A stretch of 47,500 nucleotides of DNA from an uncultured Allobosea sp. GTDB lineage: Bacteria > Pseudomonadota > Alphaproteobacteria > Rhizobiales > Beijerinckiaceae. The translations under genes were made by a program, and so were the position numbers. A model generated the notes under the pieces. That model was not told where the DNA came from and searched no databases. It saw only the letters and a list, made by a program, of their open reading frames with translations. Positions 8,606 to 17,513 of the stretch are shown piece after piece; position 1 is the first letter of the stretch; each line of letters begins with the position of its first letter. The DNA lies in assembly GCF_945957345.1 (NCBI RefSeq), contig NZ_CAMFKW010000040.1:1-47500 (forward strand). Reading direction: 5' to 3'.

Positions 8606-8636
8606 GGCTCCGCGGTTCGAAATAAGCACCTTTATC

Positions 8637-8685
8637 GATGAGGGGGATGGCGGTGCCGACTGGCGGCACCGCCATCCCCCTCATC
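8637..8685. terminator. Perfect 21-bp inverted repeat, bidirectional terminator
   Basis: Arms at 8637-8657 and 8665-8685 are perfectly complementary with a 7-nt loop. It lies between the converging ends of the hydrolase gene (stop 8605) and the TIGR02444-family gene (stop 8835). There is no clear T run on the plus side, so it may act as a transcript-stabilising hairpin as much as a terminator. Confidence 0.75.
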
Positions 8686-8834
8686 TGTCAGGATCGACAC
8701 TCGGCCGATCGTGAGGATGGGCCGGACGCGTCGACCGAAGACGGTCTGAGCGCCTTCCGCACCCGGAATTGAAGCTTTTAAGAGATGTCGGCGGCCCCTG
8801 CCCCGACAAGATTGGCATTTTCCTAACCCGGCCT

Positions 8835-9389
8835 TCAAACCGAAGTCCCGGGCATGCGATGCGCCGCCGGGGCTTTTCGATGGAGGGGTGCCATCGCAAT
8901 CTCCAACGTCGAGATCGCGACGTCGATCACCCGCTCGTTCCTCGGCTGTCCGGAGACATCCTCCTGCATTAACAAGGCGAACACCTCCCGCGCCGGAAGC
9001 CCTGGCCCCGGTTCACGTCGGCTCAGCCAGCGCTCGGTCATCGCGAGCTGGATTTGCTCAGCAAGCAGCTCCGCAGCTTTGACCTTTTCCCGGAGGAGAT
9101 GTCGCTCTTCCGGAAACCCGTCTCTCTCGGGCTTGAGGAAGCGCCGGATGTCGCGCAGAGGCAGGACGGTCGCGCCCCGCCATTCAGCCGTTTGCCTATC
9201 TAGCTCGGGGAGATCCTTCGATGACAGCGGCTGCCGTAAAATGAGGTCAGCGTAGATTGCAGTCAGGAGCTGAATCACATCGATCTGCGCTTCGTCCTGC
9301 AAGGTCAGGCAGGCTTCGGCGACACCCGGCAACGCATAAAACTCCAGAGCGAAACGCCAGAGGGGGCCATCAAGATCGAGCCGGTTCAT
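8835..9389 (-). CDS. TIGR02444 family protein
   Basis: A 184-residue protein starting MNRLDLDGPLWRFALEFYAL. The N-terminus (PLWRFALEFYALPGVAEACL, then LQDEAQIDVIQLL) fits the TIGR02444/DUF2390 family, small soluble proteins of unknown function. I chose the ATG at 9389 because the family begins there; an upstream ATG at 9413 adds eight residues. It lies 114 nt after the UbiX gene and is probably the last gene of that operon. A link to aromatic decarboxylation is inference from position only. Confidence 0.7.
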   Translation of the reverse strand: MNRLDLDGPLWRFALEFYALPGVAEACLTLQDEAQIDVIQLLTAIYADLILRQPLSSKDLPELDRQTAEWRGATVLPLRDIRRFLKPERDGFPEERHLLREKVKAAELLAEQIQLAMTERWLSRREPGPGLPAREVFALLMQEDVSGQPRNERVIDVAISTLEIAMAPLHRKAPAAHRMPGTSV

Positions 9390-9503
9390 CTCCGTCTCCG
9401 CGTTACGAGGCAATGTAGAGATGGAGCCGATCCACTCACCGCACTATGCACCGGCAGTATTCGGGTTGGCGGCAGAGAGACGGTATCATGATCGCGGTTG
9501 CAC

Positions 9504-10115
9504 TTAGCGAGATTCGGTAGTTGCCCTACGTACGGTGGGCATGCCGGCCCAGCGGCGAACCGCGCGGCTGTCGATGCCGAATAGGTCGAGCGAACGGCCA
9601 ACGGTGTGGTCCACCATATCGGCGATCGTTTCCGGCAGAGCATAGAAGGCCGGCACGGGTGGCATGATAATCGCGCCCATCTCGGCGAGGCTGGTCATCG
9701 TCCGCAGATGCCCGAGATGCAGTGGGGTCTCTCGCACCATCAGCACCAGTTTGCGACGCTCCTTGAGCACGACATCGGCTGCCCGGCTGATTAAAGTCGA
9801 GGTCACGCCGGTCGCGATCTCCGACATGGTGCGGATAGAGCAAGGAGCGATCAACATGCCCAGTGTATGGAACGAGCCGCTGGAGATCGTCGCACCGATA
9901 TCCTGAACGTTGTGCACGACATTCGCCTTCTCGGCCAGCGCCGCAGGGCTCATACCGAGCTCCTGCGACAGCGTCAGATGGGCCGAGCGGGTGACGACGA
10001 GATGCGTCTCGACCCCTGCCGCCGCCAGCAATTCGAGCGCCCGCACGCCATAGACGGCGCCAGAGGCGCCGCTGATGCCGACGATAATGCGCGCGGGCGT
10101 ATCGTGATCGCTCAT
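9504..10115 (-). CDS. UbiX family flavin prenyltransferase (cassette 1)
   Basis: A 203-residue enzyme that joins dimethylallyl phosphate to FMN to make the prenylated flavin cofactor of UbiD-type decarboxylases. The N-terminal flavin-binding motif GISGASGAVYGVRALELL is clear. Also present are VTRSAHLTLSQE, the conserved SSGSFHTLGMLIAPCS, and the phosphate-binding area with ERRKLVLMVRETPLHLGHLR and IMPPVPAFY. It is 15 nt downstream of its UbiD partner and was surely co-transcribed with it. A second copy is at 22987-23631. Confidence 0.93.
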   Translation of the reverse strand: MSDHDTPARIIVGISGASGAVYGVRALELLAAAGVETHLVVTRSAHLTLSQELGMSPAALAEKANVVHNVQDIGATISSGSFHTLGMLIAPCSIRTMSEIATGVTSTLISRAADVVLKERRKLVLMVRETPLHLGHLRTMTSLAEMGAIIMPPVPAFYALPETIADMVDHTVGRSLDLFGIDSRAVRRWAGMPTVRRATTESR

Positions 10116-10130
10116 GGGTTTGCGTTGCCC

Positions 10131-11453
10131 TCAGGCGTTGTCGAACCAGTCGGACAGGTTGATCTGGTCGGCGAGGCGGATTTTCTTGCGTTCGAATTCC
10201 GGCTTGCGGTGGAAGGGCTTGGTCGCGTCAATCAGGAGGCGGCCCCAGTGGTCCTTCTGCTCATCGCGATAGAAGGACGGCGTCTCCGGGATGATCAGCA
10301 TGTCCTTGTCAGGGCGGCAGCGCGTCAGCGTAGCCCACATCACATCATCCATGTCGTAGATGTTCACATCGGGATCAACGACGGTGATGATCTTGGCCCA
10401 GATCGGCTCGGCGCCGATCGTCGCCAGCATGACCTGGCGGGCGTGGCCCTCGAACTGCGTGTCGACCTTTACGATGGCATGGTTGACGAAGGGCTGGCAG
10501 GTGACGTCGAGAATGCCAGGCAAAGCGGCGCTGAGGCGCTGGTAGATGTTGGCAGAGACCGAGAGCTCCAGCGTCAGCACCTCCTCGGCCGAGCCGCACA
10601 GGATCGAGTGGAAGACGGCGTCCTTGCGGACGGTCACGCCCAGCACCTCGAACACCGCGTTCTGGCCTTCGGGGACGTAATAGCCCATGAACTCTCCGAA
10701 CGGCCCCTCGGGCCGGCGCTCGTTCGGCAGGAAGCGGCCCTCGATGACGATCTCGGTATCGGCAGGCACTTCGAGATCGATATGCTTGCATTTCCGCATC
10801 GCGATCGGGCTGCCCTTGAGGCGGGCCGCAACCTCAAGTTCATCGACATCGTAAGGCAAGGGAGCCGCTGCTGTCAGGAACGAGGTCGACGGCGCGCCGA
10901 TCAACATCGCCGCCTCAAGCGGCTTACCCATCTTCTCGGCCTTCTCGTGATAGATCGTCAGGTGGTGACGAGGCGCTAACCGGCAGCGCAGTTCCTCGTC
11001 GCTCACGAACATCGAGCGGTGATAGGACAGGTTACCGACGCCGGTCTCGGGGTCTTTGGCGATGAACATCGCGGAGGTGAAGTAAGGGGCCGCGTCACGG
11101 TCCGAATAGGTGATCAGCGGCAGTTCGGAGAGCTTGCACTCGATCAGATCCTCATCCTGCGCCGGCACAAAGGCGGACCCGCCGGCGCCACTGCCGAGAT
11201 TGGCGAGATTGCTCCACTGCCGGCAGAAATCGGCCGCGTCGATGCCGATGAGTTCAGCCAGCCGTTCGCGGGCGCCGTAGACATTGGTGACGACCGGGAA
11301 GCGGGTGCCCTTGACCTTGTTGAACAGGATCGGCTTGCCCCAGCGCTTCTGCGCAGCATAAGTCACCGCCGCGAGTTCGTGGAAGGGGTCGACCTCCTTG
11401 TCCACCACCAGCAAGTCCCCTCGTTCCTTGAGGCGCGCGATGTAGTTCCGCAT
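10131..11453 (-). CDS. UbiD family (de)carboxylase (cassette 1)
   Basis: A 440-residue prenyl-FMN-dependent decarboxylase. Catalytic features of the family are visible: the Arg in NLSYHRSMFV and the two acids around RPEGPFGEFMGYY (the E-R-E set). It also has KVKGTRFPVVTNVYGARERLAE near the N-terminus and the C-terminal DMDDVMWATLTRCRPDKD. UbiD enzymes act on aromatic, heteroaromatic or alpha,beta-unsaturated acids. Context suggests the acid is imported by the ABC transporter encoded upstream (11523-14125). AAGGAAATACC precedes the ATG. Substrate unknown. Confidence 0.93.
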   Translation of the reverse strand: MRNYIARLKERGDLLVVDKEVDPFHELAAVTYAAQKRWGKPILFNKVKGTRFPVVTNVYGARERLAELIGIDAADFCRQWSNLANLGSGAGGSAFVPAQDEDLIECKLSELPLITYSDRDAAPYFTSAMFIAKDPETGVGNLSYHRSMFVSDEELRCRLAPRHHLTIYHEKAEKMGKPLEAAMLIGAPSTSFLTAAAPLPYDVDELEVAARLKGSPIAMRKCKHIDLEVPADTEIVIEGRFLPNERRPEGPFGEFMGYYVPEGQNAVFEVLGVTVRKDAVFHSILCGSAEEVLTLELSVSANIYQRLSAALPGILDVTCQPFVNHAIVKVDTQFEGHARQVMLATIGAEPIWAKIITVVDPDVNIYDMDDVMWATLTRCRPDKDMLIIPETPSFYRDEQKDHWGRLLIDATKPFHRKPEFERKKIRLADQINLSDWFDNA

Positions 11454-11522
11454 CGGTATTTCCTTATCGATATCGTGGGTATACCGGCCCTGCGCCGGAA
11501 CGCCGTCAGGCGCTCCGTGGCG

Positions 11523-12293
11523 TCAGCGTCGGCGTTGCGACGGGCGCCAGGTCAAGGCCATGCGCTCGAACAGCGAGACCGCCCCGATGCCGAGCGTGGT
11601 GAAGACAGTGATCGAGACCAGCGCGGCGAAGACGAGCGGGGTATCCATGTTGAACTGGCCGAACAGTATGAGATGGCCGATGCCGCTGTTGCCGCCGATG
11701 AACTCGCCGACGATCGAGCCGACGAGCGCCAGCGGGAAGGCAACCTTGAGCGCGTCGGTGATGTAAGGCACGGCATTCATCAGGCGCACCTTGGTGAAGA
11801 TGCGCCAGCGGCTGCCTCCGGCCAGCGTCGACAAGTCGATGACGTCGGCTTCGATCTCGCCGAGCCCGGTCAACGAATTCACGAAGACCGGGAACAACGC
11901 CAGCAGGAAGGCGAGGATGATCTTGGATTCGACGCCGAGGCCGAACCAGATCACGAAGAGCGGCGCCACCGCGATCTTCGGAATCGAGTTGAAGGCGGCG
12001 AGCAACGGCATCACGAGCGAACGCAGCACCGGCACATAAATGACGGCCAGTGCCAGCAGCACGCCGAAGACCAGCGCCAGCGCGAGGCCGACGAGCGTGG
12101 TCATTCCGGTCACCGCGAGCCCTTGCAACTGGATCGACGCGGTCTCCATGAAGCGGGTAGCGATCGCCGACGGCAGCGGCAAGACATACCCGGGGATGCC
12201 GAGCAACGGCACGCCGATCTCCCAGAAAAGCAGCAGCGCAGCGAGGAAAAGAAGCGGACGAAAACGCGCCAGCAAAGAGGACGTGTCGGCCAT
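11523..12293 (-). CDS. ABC transporter permease, SsuC/TauC type
   Basis: A 256-residue permease with about six membrane segments. It contains LLLFWEIGVPLLGIPGYVLP at the N-terminus, FNSIPKIAVAPLFVIWFGLG in the middle, and the EAA loop (DLSTLAGGSRWRIFTKVRL) at about residues 155-175. The start is 2 nt after the ATPase stop, and in-frame sequence upstream of this ATG is the wrong frame of that gene. It works with the ATPase at 12296 and the binding protein at 13130. The class imports sulfonates, nitrate, taurine and pyrimidine or aromatic acids. Confidence 0.92.
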   Translation of the reverse strand: MADTSSLLARFRPLLFLAALLLFWEIGVPLLGIPGYVLPLPSAIATRFMETASIQLQGLAVTGMTTLVGLALALVFGVLLALAVIYVPVLRSLVMPLLAAFNSIPKIAVAPLFVIWFGLGVESKIILAFLLALFPVFVNSLTGLGEIEADVIDLSTLAGGSRWRIFTKVRLMNAVPYITDALKVAFPLALVGSIVGEFIGGNSGIGHLILFGQFNMDTPLVFAALVSITVFTTLGIGAVSLFERMALTWRPSQRRR

Positions 12294-12295
12294 CG

Positions 12296-13054
12296 TCAGT
12301 ACTCCGTCTCGCCGGCCTCGATGCCCTCGCGCACACGGGCGGCGAAGGCGACGAAGCGAGGATCGCGCAAGGTCGCCGTGGTGCGCGAGCGCGGCAGGTC
12401 GATTTCGACGATGTCGTGGATGCGCCCCGGCCGCGGCGACATCACCACGACAATGTCGGAAAGCAGCACGGCCTCGGTGATGCTGTGGGTAACGAAAAGC
12501 ACGGTGTTGCGGCTCTCCTCCCAAAGCGTCTGCAAGGCAAAACCCATGCGCTCGCGGGTGATGACGTCGAGCGCGCCGAACGGCTCGTCCATCAGGATCA
12601 GCGAGGGCTTGAGCAGCATTGCCCTGCAGATCGCGGCGCGCTGCTGCATACCGCCTGACAACTCGAAGGGGCGGCTCTCTTCGAAGCCGGAGAGGCCGGC
12701 GAGCGCCATCAGTTCGCGGGCGCGCCCTTCATAGTCGGCGGCGCGTAAGCCGCCCATTTCGGCAACGAAGAGGATGTTGTCCAGGGTCGTGCGCCAAGGC
12801 AGCAGGACGGGTGCCTGAAACACCATGCCGACATCGCGGATTGGACCGGTGACCTCCTGCCCGCGCAGATTGATACGGCCACTGCTGGCACGCACAAGCC
12901 CGGCGGCGATGCGCAGCAAGGTGGACTTGCCGCAACCGCTGGGGCCGACAATCGAGACGAAGCTGTTCTCGGGGACGGAGAACGAAGCCTGATCGATCGC
13001 CAGGGTCGAACCGAATGTCTTCGATAGATTTTCGACGATGAGCGAGGCAGACAT
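12296..13054 (-). CDS. ABC transporter ATP-binding protein, SsuB/TauB type
   Basis: A 252-residue nucleotide-binding subunit. Walker A GPSGCGKST is at about residues 38-46, the Q-loop is in DVGMVFQAPVLLPW, the signature LSGGMQQRAAICRA is at about 140, Walker B is LILMDEPFGALD and the switch His is in VLFVTHSITEAV. It lies directly before the permease gene in the same operon, after the binding-protein gene. Confidence 0.95.
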   Translation of the reverse strand: MSASLIVENLSKTFGSTLAIDQASFSVPENSFVSIVGPSGCGKSTLLRIAAGLVRASSGRINLRGQEVTGPIRDVGMVFQAPVLLPWRTTLDNILFVAEMGGLRAADYEGRARELMALAGLSGFEESRPFELSGGMQQRAAICRAMLLKPSLILMDEPFGALDVITRERMGFALQTLWEESRNTVLFVTHSITEAVLLSDIVVVMSPRPGRIHDIVEIDLPRSRTTATLRDPRFVAFAARVREGIEAGETEY

Positions 13055-13094
13055 AAAGGATTCCTAACGACGATCGCCAGGCTGAGGATATCGT

Positions 13095-13123
13095 CCGGCC
13101 GCCGGGCTCGCCGCAGCGGCCGG
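13095..13123 (-). terminator. Hairpin after binding-protein gene (attenuator or stabiliser)
   Basis: CCGGCCGC and GCGGCCGG form an 8-bp stem with a 13-nt loop, between the stop of the binding-protein gene and the start of the ATPase gene. No T run follows. Such intercistronic hairpins commonly protect the 3' end of the binding-protein message so that it is made in excess over the membrane subunits. Confidence 0.5.
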
Positions 13124-13129
13124 GGCGGA

Positions 13130-14125
13130 TTACTTACCCTTGATTGCGAACAAGTCGTCGGGTTTCAGCGACGCGTCGAGCTTCAATGCCTTCTTCACAA
13201 GATCGATCGTGCGCAGAATGCGCTTATCGTCGGCCACCCCATAACCGTGTTCGGCGGTGTAGGGGGTCTGCATCGATCTGATCGCTCCCGTCCACTGAGC
13301 CAGCACGGTCTCGCGGTTCATCGCCGGGTTGGCCTTGACCATGATGTCAGCAGTCTCGTCCGGATTCTTGATTGCGTATTCGACCGCTTTGCGTGTCGCG
13401 GCAGCGAAGCGCTTGGCTTCGTCGAGGTTCTTTTCGAGATTCGGCGTGGCCGCGACGAGGACGTAACCGAACACGTCGTAGCCCCAGTCGACGAAGCTGG
13501 TGAATTCGACCGTCTTGCCCTGTGCTGCCGCGACCTTGCTCAAAGCCGGCATGTCGCCGTCAGAGCTGGCGGTGAACAGGTCAGCACGATTGCTCAGCAG
13601 CAGCGAGAAATAGACGCCGGGATCAGCGGCCTGCCAGTCGAGTTTGGAAGCGTCGAGCTTCTTCTCGTCGAAAATGATCGGCAGGATGACTCGGGCGCTG
13701 TCAGTCTGCGAAGCTGCGATTCGCTTCCCCGTGATCGATTCTGGGGTCTTGAACGGCGTCAGCGAGGCCAGGCCGCTGGTCGTGACGTCAGTATAGACCA
13801 TGAAGGCCTTGAGCTTTGCTCCCTTGGCGATCGCCTGAACAACGGGACCGATCTCGGCCATGCCATAGTCGGCTTTCCCGCTGTCAACCGCCGTGATGAC
13901 GAAGCCGCTGCCTGTCGCTGGCGTAATGTCGATGTCGAAGCCTGCTTCCTTGTAGAAGCCCTTGTCGCGCCCGACGAAGAATGGCGCATGGCGGCCGTTG
14001 TAAACGTAGTTGGTGAGGAAGGTGATCTTTTTCATCGTCGGCGCCTGTGCTTGCGCTTCGACAGTCAAGCCTCCGAAACCAAGCATGGCAGCCAGGGATG
14101 CAGTCAGAATTCCAAGCTTGTGCAT
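13130..14125 (-). CDS. ABC transporter substrate-binding protein, NMT1/SsuA-like (cassette 1)
   Basis: A 331-residue periplasmic binding protein. A Sec signal peptide (about residues 1-27, ending near AQAQ) is followed by the family pattern YVYNGRHAPFFVGRDKGFYKEAGFDIDI. Later segments include DYGMAEIGPVVQAIAKGAK and PFKTPESITGKRIAASQTDS. I chose ATG 14125 because GGGAGG lies 5 nt upstream; a TTG one codon earlier is less likely. It heads the minus-strand operon that also encodes the ATPase, permease, UbiD and UbiX. A paralogue is at 21964-22971. Confidence 0.92.
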   Translation of the reverse strand: MHKLGILTASLAAMLGFGGLTVEAQAQAPTMKKITFLTNYVYNGRHAPFFVGRDKGFYKEAGFDIDITPATGSGFVITAVDSGKADYGMAEIGPVVQAIAKGAKLKAFMVYTDVTTSGLASLTPFKTPESITGKRIAASQTDSARVILPIIFDEKKLDASKLDWQAADPGVYFSLLLSNRADLFTASSDGDMPALSKVAAAQGKTVEFTSFVDWGYDVFGYVLVAATPNLEKNLDEAKRFAAATRKAVEYAIKNPDETADIMVKANPAMNRETVLAQWTGAIRSMQTPYTAEHGYGVADDKRILRTIDLVKKALKLDASLKPDDLFAIKGK

Positions 14126-14287
14126 CAAATCCTCCCCATTTTTTCACAACTTGTCAGGTGCTGCCTCGGTCGCCTTCCAGTTCGGCGCCGCAATCATCTT
14201 TGGGCCGGCGCGCCAGCCAGTTCGTCACGGATCTACTCGGCACGCTTCGAATGAACAGACGCACCTCACAGCCCTCTCGGAAAGTTT

Positions 14288-14314
14288 ATGTTGCGTATGA
14301 CGCAACATCGTTGC
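14288..14314. promoter_or_regulatory. Three-half-site IclR operator candidate
   Basis: ATGTTGCG, 5 nt, CGCAACAT (14288-14308) is a perfect 8-bp inverted repeat. The right arm overlaps a second one, GCAAC-ATC-GTTGC (14302-14314). The result is three alternating GTTGC half-sites between the divergent binding-protein gene (cassette 1) and the IclR gene. IclR regulators bind palindromes of this size. It also argues that the upstream ATG inside the repeat is not the IclR start. Confidence 0.6.
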
Positions 14315-14371
14315 ATAATACGAGATTGTCATGCCTTGGCTGATCACGTCAAGCGAGATCGGGAGTGCGCT

Positions 14372-15157
14372 TTGATAGAAAATCCCGCGACGTCTCGGAT
14401 CGAAACAAGGAGCGGCACAGTCGGCGCCGTCGAGCACGCGATCGCAATTCTCCATTGCCTGTCGGGCTCTCCGGAGCCGCTCGGCATCAACGAGATCGCG
14501 CGACGGATCGGATTGCACAAAAGTTCGATCTCACGGCTAGTCGCGACTTTGGTGGCGGCGCGCTTGGTTGAGCGCGACACAGCCTCGGCCCGGATCAAGC
14601 TCGGGCCCGGCCTAGTCCTGCTCGCCGCTCCCGTGCTGGCTGAGTTGCACATCAAGGATCTGGTCCGGCCGGCCCTCGAGGACTTGGCAGTACGGTCGGG
14701 CGAGACGGCGAGTTACAATATGTGGGACGGCCGCGAGGCCGTGACGATCGAGCAGGTTCCCGGACCCGGTGCTGTTCGGATCTTCTCCGAGCCAGGACGT
14801 CGCGATCCCGGCCATTGCACGGCCTGCGGCAAGATCTTGCTCGCCCATGAACCGGAGGACGTCATCGAGGCCCATTGCGCCGGCGCGCTGGAGCGTTTCA
14901 ACGAGCGGACAATCACCGATCCCGCCGCCTTGCGGCTGGAATTGGCGACTTCGCGCCAGCGCGGCTATGCGCTCAATTTCGGAGAGCTCGACAGTGAGAT
15001 CAGCGCGATTTCCGCAGTTAGCCACGACGCTCAGGGCAAGGTCGTCGGGAGCATCACGGTGACCGTGCCGAGCTACCGATTCACGCAGGAGCGGCAGGAG
15101 GATTTGATCGCCATGGTCGTCGAGACCGCGCGCCGCGTATCGCGGCGCCGGGACTGA
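14372..15157 (+). CDS. IclR family transcriptional regulator (cassette 1)
   Basis: A 261-residue regulator. A winged helix-turn-helix lies at about residues 17-75 (VEHAIAILHCLSG, GINEIARRIGLHKSSISRLV). The effector-binding GAF-like domain follows (VRPALEDLAVRSGETASYN to the C-terminal GSITVTVPSYRFT). I chose the TTG at 14372, with GGGAG upstream; an in-frame ATG at 14288 would add 28 residues without family counterparts and lies inside the probable operator. It diverges from cassette 1 and very likely controls it. Confidence 0.87.
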   Translation: MIENPATSRIETRSGTVGAVEHAIAILHCLSGSPEPLGINEIARRIGLHKSSISRLVATLVAARLVERDTASARIKLGPGLVLLAAPVLAELHIKDLVRPALEDLAVRSGETASYNMWDGREAVTIEQVPGPGAVRIFSEPGRRDPGHCTACGKILLAHEPEDVIEAHCAGALERFNERTITDPAALRLELATSRQRGYALNFGELDSEISAISAVSHDAQGKVVGSITVTVPSYRFTQERQEDLIAMVVETARRVSRRRD

Positions 15158-15226
15158 ATATCCAAAGCATTTTCGAGCGATGCGGACGCCGGTTCGTCTG
15201 AAGACAGCGCGGAAAACAAGGAGCTG

Positions 15227-15263
15227 GATCAGTTCCGCGCATCGGAGAATTGTGGAACTGATC
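15227..15263. terminator. Inverted repeat between convergent IclR genes
   Basis: GATCAGTTCC (15227-15236) and GGAACTGATC (15254-15263) are a perfect 10-bp inverted repeat with a 17-nt loop, between the stop codons of the two convergent IclR genes. It may serve as a bidirectional terminator, although there is no T run. Confidence 0.5.
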
Positions 15264-16048
15264 TAACGTCGATAACCAAATTGCTCCGACAGGTCGCGCG
15301 CGACCGCCAGGGTCTCGGCGAGGATGCTTGCTTGTCGGGTTGCGTCGAATCTGTACGCAGGCACTGTGACCGTCAACGAGCCGACGACGCTTCCGTCCAT
15401 ATTGAACACGGCAGCGCCGATAGCGCACACGTCGATCGAGAACTCGCCGACATTGACGGCATACCCGCAACCGCGGATCTGGCGAAGCTGCTGCCGGAGA
15501 ATGGCGGGATCGGTCACCGTGCTCTCCGTGTAGCTTCGGAGCGAATCGGTCAGAATTCGATCGATCACGTCGCCGGATTCAAAAGCGAGCAAGACCTTTC
15601 CCGACGCCGTGCAATGAGCCGGATTTGCCTGCCCGGGCGAGGCGAAATGGGTGATGGCGTTCGGGCCGAGCGCCTGCACGACGCTGACCGCTTCGTCTCC
15701 GCTCCAGATGCTGAGATTGACGGTTTCTCCCGTCCGCTTGGCTAAGGCCTCGAGGCTCGGGCGCACCCAAGTGGAGAGGCCGAGATCGTGCATCAGCGGC
15801 GCCACGATGACGAGAAGCCCCGTGCCCAGCCGAATGCTGCCATCCTGGCCGCGCTGAAGCAGCCGCTCCTCCTCCAGGGAGGTAACGAGCCGCGAGACGG
15901 AGCTTTTGTCGAGGCCGACGCGCCGCGACAGCTCGTTCACGCCGATCGGTGTCTTGGAGCGCGACACGCAGCGCAGGATTTCAGCGAGATGGCTGACCGC
16001 CAGGATCTTTCGGCCCCCTTTCGCGGGCGAAGCGACTGAGTCGTTCAC
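15263..16048 (-). CDS. IclR family transcriptional regulator (cassette 2)
   Basis: A 261-residue IclR regulator. The helix-turn-helix (VSHLAEILRCVSRSKTPIGV, then LSRRVGLDKSSVSRLVTSL) is at about residues 15-75 and the effector domain follows to GSLTVTVPAYRFD. I chose the GTG at 16048 because AGGAGG lies 8 nt upstream on this strand; ATG 16078 or TTG 16081 would add 10-11 residues. It is divergent from the UbiD gene at 16158 and is the likely regulator of the plus-strand cassette. It clearly shares ancestry with the IclR at 14372. Confidence 0.88.
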   Translation of the reverse strand: MNDSVASPAKGGRKILAVSHLAEILRCVSRSKTPIGVNELSRRVGLDKSSVSRLVTSLEEERLLQRGQDGSIRLGTGLLVIVAPLMHDLGLSTWVRPSLEALAKRTGETVNLSIWSGDEAVSVVQALGPNAITHFASPGQANPAHCTASGKVLLAFESGDVIDRILTDSLRSYTESTVTDPAILRQQLRQIRGCGYAVNVGEFSIDVCAIGAAVFNMDGSVVGSLTVTVPAYRFDATRQASILAETLAVARDLSEQFGYRR

Positions 16049-16108
16049 GTCGATTTCCTCCTGTCTGCCTCTTGACATCAAACGATGCGTGAAGGACTAA
16101 TTATCGAA

Positions 16109-16134
16109 ACCAACACTGTTGGTCAATAGCCAAC
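16109..16134. promoter_or_regulatory. Three-half-site IclR operator candidate (cassette 2)
   Basis: ACCAACACTGTTGGT (16109-16123) is a palindrome with a single central base. Its right arm pairs again with CCAAC at 16130-16134. So three alternating GTTGG half-sites lie between the divergent IclR and UbiD genes. This has the same architecture as the site at 14288-14314 but with GTTGG in place of GTTGC. Confidence 0.6.
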
Positions 16135-16157
16135 GCACATAGCAAGACGAGTTCGGC

Positions 16158-17513
16158 ATGGCGGCTTTCGAATCCTTCCGGCAATTGGTCGAGGCATTGC
16201 GTGAACGCGGCGAGGTGGCGACCGTCGCCCGCCAAGTCGACCCCCGTCATGAACTGACAGCGGTCATGCGCCACATGCAGCGGGGGCCGAACCGCCCGCT
16301 GCTCTTCACCGATGTGAAAGGCAGCGATCTCCCGGTCATCACCAACGTCTTTGGATTCCGCCGGACCGTCGCGGAATCGCTCGGCCTGGCCCAGGGAGAT
16401 CTTCTACGCACGATGGTGTCGCTGGAAGCCAAGGGCCTTCCGGTCGACCGCGTCGAGACGGCTCCTGTTCAGGAAATCGTCAAGACGCAGGATATCGATG
16501 TCGCGCGCGACCTGCCCCAGATCGTCTATTCGGAGCATGACGGGGGTGCCTACATCACTGCGGGAGTGCTGATCGCACCTCATCCCGTGACCGGCGCTTA
16601 CAATGCGTCATGGAACAGGTGCCAGCTCGCGGGAGGCGACAAGCTGCGCGTCCGCATGATGCCGCCACAGCATCTGGGGCGCTACCACGCGGAAGCCGAG
16701 GAGATGGGACAGAACCTCCCCTGCGCCATTGTGATCGGCGCACCGCCCGGCCTGATGTTCTCGGCCGCGTCCAAAGTTCCCTATGAAGCGGACGAGCTGG
16801 AGGTTGCGGGCGCCTGGCAAGGCAAGCCCCTCCGCGTCGTGCGGTGCAAGACCATTCCGGTCGACGTGCCGGCTGATGCAGAGCTTATCATCGAGGGCGA
16901 GGTCATTGCTGGTGTCCGCGAAGACGAGGGTCCCTTCGGCGAGTTCACGGACGGCTATGTGCCGGTGATGAAGAACCACGTCTTCAAGGTGAAGGCCATC
17001 ACGCGCCGCCGGAACGCCATCTATCATGCGATCCTGGCCGGCGGCACCGAAGATCTCAATCTGGTCGGAGTGCCGATCCAGGCCGAGATCTACAAGAAGG
17101 TTTCGGCCTTCGTTCCGAAGATCAGGGATATCGCAACGCCCGGATATGTCTTCGGGTGCGTGATATCGATCGACAAGCAGAACGAAGACCAGGCCCGCAA
17201 CGCGATGCTTGCCGCCCTGGGCGGTTATTCATGGACGAAAGTCGTGGTCGTGGTCGACAAGGATGTCGACCCCTTCAATGCCGCCGATGTGCTGTGGGCC
17301 ATCCAGACACGATGCACGCCGGAAACCGGAATCTACGTCGTCCCGCGAATACCAAGCTACACGCGCGAGGATGTGCGTGAGGTCCATCGCGGCAAGGTCG
17401 GCATCGACGCCACCGCGCCACTTTCGATGAAGCAGCTTTTTGAACGCCGCCGCTTCCCCGGAGAAGCGGACATCAAGCTAGAGGATTACATCGGTGCAGA
17501 CTCCAGCCATTAG
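16158..17513 (+). CDS. UbiD family (de)carboxylase (cassette 2)
   Basis: A 451-residue prenyl-FMN-dependent decarboxylase, diverged from that at 10131-11453. Family features visible are DVKGSDLPVITNVFGFRRT, the catalytic Arg region YNASWNRCQLAGG, the acid pair in REDEGPFGEFTDGYVP and VLWAIQTRCTPETG near the C-terminus. It is the first gene of the plus-strand cassette; the next gene overlaps its end by 20 nt. Its UbiX partner is far downstream at 22987, after the transporter genes. The substrate is unknown; a heteroaromatic or alpha,beta-unsaturated acid is typical. Confidence 0.93.
   Translation: MAAFESFRQLVEALRERGEVATVARQVDPRHELTAVMRHMQRGPNRPLLFTDVKGSDLPVITNVFGFRRTVAESLGLAQGDLLRTMVSLEAKGLPVDRVETAPVQEIVKTQDIDVARDLPQIVYSEHDGGAYITAGVLIAPHPVTGAYNASWNRCQLAGGDKLRVRMMPPQHLGRYHAEAEEMGQNLPCAIVIGAPPGLMFSAASKVPYEADELEVAGAWQGKPLRVVRCKTIPVDVPADAELIIEGEVIAGVREDEGPFGEFTDGYVPVMKNHVFKVKAITRRRNAIYHAILAGGTEDLNLVGVPIQAEIYKKVSAFVPKIRDIATPGYVFGCVISIDKQNEDQARNAMLAALGGYSWTKVVVVVDKDVDPFNAADVLWAIQTRCTPETGIYVVPRIPSYTREDVREVHRGKVGIDATAPLSMKQLFERRRFPGEADIKLEDYIGADSSH

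Noticed and set aside
9867..12734. Long open frames on the plus strand (9867-10979, 11019-12734) opposite the minus-strand cassette
   Set aside because: They lie antisense to UbiD, the permease and the ATPase, which match known families. Composition is the Arg- and Asp-rich type made by reading GC-rich genes backwards.
14288..14371. Longer start for the IclR gene at ATG 14288
   Set aside because: The ATG is inside the inverted repeat that looks like the operator, and the added 28 residues have no counterpart in the family.
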